From NCBI GenBank assembly GCA_004020875.1, contig SAPZ01000002.1, forward strand, positions 62,001 through 126,000: a DNA stretch of 64,000 nt, in the 5' to 3' direction. Below, piece by piece: positions 59,852 through 64,000 of this stretch. The notes under the pieces are model-generated. The model saw only the letters and a program-made list of their open reading frames with translations, did no database searches and was not told where the DNA came from. The translations under genes and the position numbers were made by a program. How positions within the stretch are numbered: the stretch's first letter is position 1; each line of letters opens with the position of its first letter. The stretch is from Mesorhizobium sp. (GTDB lineage Bacteria > Pseudomonadota > Alphaproteobacteria > Rhizobiales > Rhizobiaceae).

Positions 59852-60976
59852 CTATTTGTTTTCCTTGGTCTGGCCCATGATTTCCTGCGCGGTGAAATTG
59901 ATGCCGCAGGTCGGGAAGGAATTGCCGACGAAGAAATTGTCGGACTGGTCCGGGAAGAAGTCCTGACCAGCCTTGAAATTCGGATCCTCGACAATGGCCA
60001 GGGGAAGCTTGACCGACTGCGGCACGACATTGCCTTCGAGCGCGGAGATCGCGGTCTTGATGGCAACCGCCACCTGTGCGGGGCCGGTGCCGGCGGACGA
60101 GCATTTCAGTCCATCAGCGGCGTGCGCGGCGCAGAACTTGCGGAAGCCGTTCTCCGTCTCGCCACCGAAGGGCACGAAGGGATGCTTGGCGTCGATCATC
60201 GCCTGCACGATGCCGGTGTCGCCGCCTTGCCCGGTAACGCCGTCGAACGGCCCGCTGGTGGCGATCGCGTCGGCCGTGGCCTTTTGCGCCACGCCGTCAT
60301 CCCACTTGCCGACGACCTCGGTGACGTTCCACTTCTTGCCGGAAGCATCCAGCACCTCGTGGATGCCGTTGTGTCGATCGGTGTCGACCGAGGTGCCGGC
60401 AACGCCGCGCACTTCGAGCACCTTGCCGCCGTTCGGGACATGTGAGACCAGCCACTTGCCCCAGAGCTCGCCAAGGCCCTTCTGATCGACATTGACGTTG
60501 ATGGCATCCTTGGTGTCGAGGATGTTGTCGAAGGCGACGAGCACGACGCCGGCCTCCTTGGCACGCTTGATGACTGGCCCGAAGGCGGTCGGATTCTGTG
60601 CGTTGACGACAATGGCGTCAAAGCCGGAATCGATGAAGTTGTTGATCGCCGAAATCTGCGCCGGCACATCCTCGCCGGTCGACACGACCTTGAATTCCTT
60701 GAGCTTCTTGGCGACATCCGGCTGTGCCGCATAGGCCTTGGCCGTCTGGATCATCTGGATGCGCCAGGTGTTGGCGATATAGCCGTTGGCAAGCGCGATG
60801 CGGTAGGGACCCTCTTTCTTCGGATATTTGAAAAACTGCGTGTCGGCTGCCCAGGGGGCAAAACAGTCCGGCTCTGCCGCGGGTCCCTTGACCACTTCGG
60901 GTCCGGCGATCGCCGACGAACCCAGCATGACGAATGCAGTGGCGGCAATGACGCCGCCAACGAGTGACTTGATCAT
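59852..60976 (-). CDS. CUT2-family sugar ABC transporter substrate-binding protein
   Basis: This is a 374-residue periplasmic binding protein of the ribose/galactose-binding type (Peripla_BP_4). The signal peptide is MIKSLVGGVIAATAFVMLGS with cleavage after AIA. Landmarks are RIALANGYIANTWRIQMIQT, VPAQISAINNFIDSGFDAIV, NAQNPTAFGPVIKRAKEAGV, GVAGTSVDTDRHNGIHEVLD and DGVTGQGGDTGIVQAMIDA. It heads the operon with the ATPase, two permeases and gluconokinase. A perfect palindrome 236-251 bp upstream is the likely operator. Confidence 0.92.
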   Translation of the reverse strand: MIKSLVGGVIAATAFVMLGSSAIAGPEVVKGPAAEPDCFAPWAADTQFFKYPKKEGPYRIALANGYIANTWRIQMIQTAKAYAAQPDVAKKLKEFKVVSTGEDVPAQISAINNFIDSGFDAIVVNAQNPTAFGPVIKRAKEAGVVLVAFDNILDTKDAINVNVDQKGLGELWGKWLVSHVPNGGKVLEVRGVAGTSVDTDRHNGIHEVLDASGKKWNVTEVVGKWDDGVAQKATADAIATSGPFDGVTGQGGDTGIVQAMIDAKHPFVPFGGETENGFRKFCAAHAADGLKCSSAGTGPAQVAVAIKTAISALEGNVVPQSVKLPLAIVEDPNFKAGQDFFPDQSDNFFVGNSFPTCGINFTAQEIMGQTKENK

Positions 60977-61127
60977 CGATATTCCTCCCAGTTGCAGTTC
61001 TGCTTGTGATGAATCTGGCGCTCACGGTCGGCACCCTCTGCCCTCCGAACACGCCCACAGGGACGACCACGTCGCCCTGATCCTCCTCTCCCCCTCAGCG
61101 TTCCTGGCAATTTAGAAAACTATCATA

Positions 61128-61174
61128 TTATACATAATAAACAAGCTCAGACTGTTGCTTATGTATAATAAACA
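61128..61174. promoter_or_regulatory. AT-rich promoter region with 10-bp repeats
   Basis: TTATACATAA (61128-61137) and TTATGTATAA (61159-61168) are inverted copies, and ATAATAAACA occurs as direct repeats at 61134-61143 and 61165-61174, 31 bp apart. This is the most AT-rich stretch of the gap between the LacI-family gene and the binding-protein gene, so it probably holds the promoter and perhaps a second regulator site. Confidence 0.45.
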
Positions 61175-61211
61175 GCCTCACGATCTTGCCGAATGTTGAT
61201 TTTACAGACAA

Positions 61212-61227
61212 ATGGTAGCGCTACCAT
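61212..61227. promoter_or_regulatory. LacI/GntR-type operator ATGGTAGCGCTACCAT
   Basis: A perfect 16-bp palindrome with the central CG step typical of LacI-family operators. It lies between the LacI-family regulator gene (stop 43 bp away) and the sugar-transport operon. Binding by the adjacent GntR-like regulator is inferred. Confidence 0.75.
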
Positions 61228-61269
61228 CCCTATGTGTAAAGCGCCGCCGTCGACATTTTTCCGGACTTT

Positions 61270-62298
61270 TCAACGCGCTGTGCTCTCCCGCCGCACGAGC
61301 TCGAAACCGAGATCGACGATGCGCTGTTCCGGTGGGTTACCGGCAATCGCCGCAAGCGCCATGCCGACGGATCGGGTGCCGATCTCATAGCGGTGCGTGC
61401 GCACGCTGGTGATCGAGGGAAACGACACCTGCATCATGTCGAGGTCGTTGAAGCCGACAATGCCGATCTGCTTCGGCACGTCCAGGGAAGCGCGATGGCA
61501 TTCGAACAGAACCCCGAGCGCGATATCGTCATTGTTGCAGAACACGCCGTCCAGTACCGGCATCTTGGCCAGCGCGTCACGGAACAGCTCGCGCCCAAGG
61601 CTCACGCTCGACGGCACCGGCGTCGTGGTGATGAGCCGCGGATCGAACAGCCCGGCAGCCTCCATGGCGGCGCGGTAGCCGGCAAGGCGCCGCTGCGAAC
61701 GCGGATCCATCCTGGCACCGATGAAGCCGATCTTGCGGTAGCCGGCCTGCAGAAGGTGCTCGGTGGCCGTCCTGCCGCCGTCGAGATGCGAGAAGCCGAC
61801 CATCATGTCGACCGGATCGGGCCCGGTCTCCATCACCTGCACGACCGGGCAGCCGGCATTCTCCAGCAGTCGTCGCGCGCCGGGCGTCTGGTCGATGCCG
61901 GCCACGATCAGCGCTGCCGGGCGTTGCGATCCGAAGACCTGTAGCAGCCGCTCTTCCTCCAGTCCCGAATAATGCGTGTTGCCGATCTGGATGCGGAACG
62001 GGCTATCTGAAAGACTGTCGTAGATGCCGCGCACCACCTCGGCGAAGACGTTGTTGGTGAGCGAAGGCACCAGCACGCCGAACACTTCGGCCCGCGCCGA
62101 GGCGAGCGCGCGGGCGTTCGGGTCGGGCACGTAGCCGAGTTCGTCGACCGCGGCCTGTATCTGCCGGCGAAGGTCTTCCGACACCCGTCCGGGCTCGCGC
62201 AGCGCACGCGAGACGGTGATCGCGCCGACGCCTGCCTTGCGCGCCACATCGGCAATCGTCGGACGGCCGCCGCCGCGACGGGAGCGCGGCTTGGTCAA
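61270..62298 (-). CDS. LacI-family regulator, GntR (gluconate repressor)-like
   Basis: This is a 342-residue repressor. The N-terminal HTH (PTIADVARKAGVGAITVSRA) and hinge (LGYVPDPNARALASARAEVF) are followed by a periplasmic-binding-like effector domain with GVLVPSLTNNVFAEVVRGIY, LLENAGCPVVQVMETGPDPV and FCNNDDIALGVLFECHRASL. These stretches resemble E. coli GntR, the gluconate repressor. No ATG fits; the TTG at 62298 follows GAGG at 7 bases and gives a normal length. It lies upstream of the binding-protein gene on the same strand, with a palindromic operator between. A gluconokinase gene at the end of that operon supports gluconate as inducer. Confidence 0.88.
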   Translation of the reverse strand: MTKPRSRRGGGRPTIADVARKAGVGAITVSRALREPGRVSEDLRRQIQAAVDELGYVPDPNARALASARAEVFGVLVPSLTNNVFAEVVRGIYDSLSDSPFRIQIGNTHYSGLEEERLLQVFGSQRPAALIVAGIDQTPGARRLLENAGCPVVQVMETGPDPVDMMVGFSHLDGGRTATEHLLQAGYRKIGFIGARMDPRSQRRLAGYRAAMEAAGLFDPRLITTTPVPSSVSLGRELFRDALAKMPVLDGVFCNNDDIALGVLFECHRASLDVPKQIGIVGFNDLDMMQVSFPSITSVRTHRYEIGTRSVGMALAAIAGNPPEQRIVDLGFELVRRESTAR

Positions 62299-62465
62299 GG
62301 GCGAGCCTCGCGCAGCAAATCCCGCCCGCTGCGCGCCCGCAATGCCATTGACCCTGGTGTCGCCATCTCGCAGGCCTGTACCGCGTTCATCGGCCCTGGC
62401 GTCGCGCAGCCGCGATTTGTTGTCAAGCCGAAGCGTCTTCCTGGAAAAGCGCCGGCACGAACCCG

Positions 62466-63812
62466 TCAGGCCACGACGACGACGCTGCGTCTTGCCTTCC
62501 AGAACACCAGAAGCATCACCAGGATGTTGAGCAGGTTCCAGGCAATCCCGTTCAGAAAGGCGGCCGAATAGGAACCGGTGAGGTCGTAGATCCAACCCGA
62601 CATCCAGCCACCGATAGCCATGCCGAAAATGGTCGCCATGATGACGATGCCCACCCGTTGGCCAGCTTCCTTGGCGGGCATGTATTCACGCACGATGATC
62701 GCATAGCAAGGCACGATGCCGCCTTGCGACAGGCCAAACACCAGCGAGACGACGTAGAGCGAGGCGAGCCCGTCGAAGGGAATGTAGAAGAACAGCGACA
62801 GGCATTGCAGAACCGAACCGATCAGCAAGGTCCTCACCCCGCCGATCCGATCGGCGACGAAACCGGAAGCGAGGCGGCTGACGACGCCGGCTGCCATCAT
62901 GATCGAAAGCATGTCGGCGCCATGCGCGACGCCATAGCCGAGGTCCATGCAATAGGCGACGATATGCACCTGCGGCATCGACATCGCCACACAGCAGCCC
63001 AGACCAGCTATCACCAGCAGCACCTGAAGTGCCGCCGGCGACAATGCAATCGGCTGGACCAGGCGCGTGCCTGGCGAGCCTGCCACAACCACCGGAGCAC
63101 GCCGGCGCAGCATCAGAACCAGCGGCACCATCGTCACCAGGCACGCGATGCCGATTGCCAGATAGGTGAAGCGCCAGCCCTCCGCCCTCATCAGCGGCGG
63201 TATGATCGCCGGCCAGACCGTTCCGGCGAGATAGCTGCCGGACGCAGCCGCAGCCACCGCAACTCCGCGCCGACGATTGAACCAGTGCGAGATGTCGGCG
63301 ATCAGCGGTCCAAAAATCGCCGATGTCCCCAACCCTATCAGAAAGCCTTGAGCGAAGGTGAACTGCAGGATCGAACTGGAGAGCGACGCCAGCAGGAAGC
63401 CGGCAGCCAGCGCCGTTGAGGAAACAAGCGCCGGGATCCAGTAACCGATACGATCGATGGCGCGCCCGACCAGCACATTGCCGGCCGCAAAACCAACCAT
63501 GGTCGCGGTGTAAGGCATGGAGGCCGCGGCGCGATCGACGCCGAACTCGGCCTGGACCGCCGGAAGAACGACGACCACCGCCCACATGCCGACGCCCCCT
63601 ATGGTCGCCAGCAACACCGAAATGGCCAGCCTCGTCCAGGCATAAGCGCTGTCTGTGCCCGGGGGCGCTGCATTGCTGGCGATCGTCGTCAAGGCGTTCC
63701 TGTCCGCTGTTCTCGAAGTCGGCTGTTCGGCCTCCACTATCGGCGCATTTGCCGGACCGAGCAGCGCCACGACCGGCGAATCCGTGGCACCAGAACCGGG
63801 AACCCGCCGCAT
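62466..63812 (-). CDS. MFS transporter (oxalate/formate antiporter-like group)
   Basis: This is a 448-residue major facilitator protein with about 12 hydrophobic segments, among them ISVLLATIGGVGMWAVVVVL, LVGRAIDRIGYWIPALVSST and LVFGLSQGGIVPCYAIIVRE. The loop between helices 2 and 3 (GRAIDRIG) is the MFS signature. About 70 residues precede the first helix, longer than usual, so the true start may lie further in. The ATG at 63812 is used because a longer frame would overlap the divergent DUF3175 gene. It lies 167 bp upstream of the GntR-like gene on the same strand. The substrate is unknown, and a carboxylate is suggested by family and context only. Confidence 0.85.
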   Translation of the reverse strand: MRRVPGSGATDSPVVALLGPANAPIVEAEQPTSRTADRNALTTIASNAAPPGTDSAYAWTRLAISVLLATIGGVGMWAVVVVLPAVQAEFGVDRAAASMPYTATMVGFAAGNVLVGRAIDRIGYWIPALVSSTALAAGFLLASLSSSILQFTFAQGFLIGLGTSAIFGPLIADISHWFNRRRGVAVAAAASGSYLAGTVWPAIIPPLMRAEGWRFTYLAIGIACLVTMVPLVLMLRRRAPVVVAGSPGTRLVQPIALSPAALQVLLVIAGLGCCVAMSMPQVHIVAYCMDLGYGVAHGADMLSIMMAAGVVSRLASGFVADRIGGVRTLLIGSVLQCLSLFFYIPFDGLASLYVVSLVFGLSQGGIVPCYAIIVREYMPAKEAGQRVGIVIMATIFGMAIGGWMSGWIYDLTGSYSAAFLNGIAWNLLNILVMLLVFWKARRSVVVVA

Positions 63813-63847
63813 TTCCTGGAGTTTTGCCTCGAGAAAGGAGTCTCGCC

Positions 63848-64000
63848 ATGACAGCAAAGAAGAAATGGTCGGCTGACGTGACCGAGCACAGCGATGCGCT
63901 GGATCTCGAGGAGCATGTCTTCGAATCCGACGACGCCAGGAAGATCGCCGCCTCTCTGAAACGCTCGGCCGAGCACAGCGATCGTCGCAAGGCCGAGCCG
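63848..64000 (+). CDS. DUF3175 family protein (C-terminus outside window)
   Basis: Only the first 51 codons are inside the window. The visible sequence, KWSADVTEHSDALDLEEHVF followed by DARKIAASLKRSAEHSDRRK, matches the small DUF3175 proteins found in rhizobia and other proteobacteria. AAGGAG lies 7 bases before the ATG. The gene is divergent from the MFS gene with a 35-bp gap. Its function is unknown. Confidence 0.82.
   Translation, partial: MTAKKKWSADVTEHSDALDLEEHVFESDDARKIAASLKRSAEHSDRRKAEP

Overview
The window is a GC-rich chromosomal segment whose gene families, gene neighbourhoods and short intergenic palindromes fit an alphaproteobacterium of the order Rhizobiales, most likely Mesorhizobium or a close relative. 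That assignment is inferred from family resemblance, because no rRNA or other taxonomic marker lies in the window. I recognised no tRNA, CRISPR array, prophage or intact insertion sequence.

Layout. Positions 1-17,100 hold a reductive pyrimidine-degradation locus: an NMT1/THI5-type ABC transporter (SBP, two permeases, ATPase), D-hydantoinase/dihydropyrimidinase, a beta-ureidopropionase-type amidohydrolase, beta-alanine:pyruvate aminotransferase, two RutR-like TetR regulators and the PreT/PreA dihydropyrimidine dehydrogenase. Together these genes would take uracil or thymine to dihydropyrimidine, N-carbamoyl-beta-amino acid, beta-alanine and malonate semialdehyde. Four palindromes resembling the RutR operator (TTGACCA-n2-TGGTCAA) lie in front of the key genes and tie the locus together. 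Inserted in it are an XRE regulator divergent from two SDR oxidoreductases, and an AhpD-like protein with an Rrf2 regulator.

Positions 17,177-24,894 hold ChaC, a two-domain VOC protein, a frameshifted secreted-protein gene, a DoxX protein, a four-domain FAD/folate demethylase paired with a non-pyrrolysine MttB-family methyltransferase, and a transglycosylase-like lipoprotein. Positions 24,908-31,294 are a peptide-type ABC operon with a Tat-exported binding protein, two permeases and one fused double ATPase.

Positions 31,571-48,198 form a cell-envelope block. tamA-tamB (TamB is enlarged by a roughly 620-residue internal duplication) is divergent from an alpha-2-macroglobulin with PAN domain and thioester, pbpC (PBP1C) and an overlapping VanX-type D-Ala-D-Ala dipeptidase. 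Positions 48,399-54,158 are a sulfate transport operon (binding protein, cysT, cysW, cysA, second binding protein) followed by an Rrf2 regulator. A degenerate LpxL-like acyltransferase and a cluster of rhizobial palindromic repeats follow.

Positions 55,733-62,298 hold a CUT2-type sugar or sugar-acid ABC operon ending in gluconokinase. It is preceded by a GntR-like LacI-family regulator and a 16-bp perfect palindromic operator, which suggests gluconate-type carbon use. An MFS transporter and the 5' end of a DUF3175 gene close the window. Intergenic spaces carry several families of inverted-repeat elements, two of which place their first bases exactly at a gene's stop codon.
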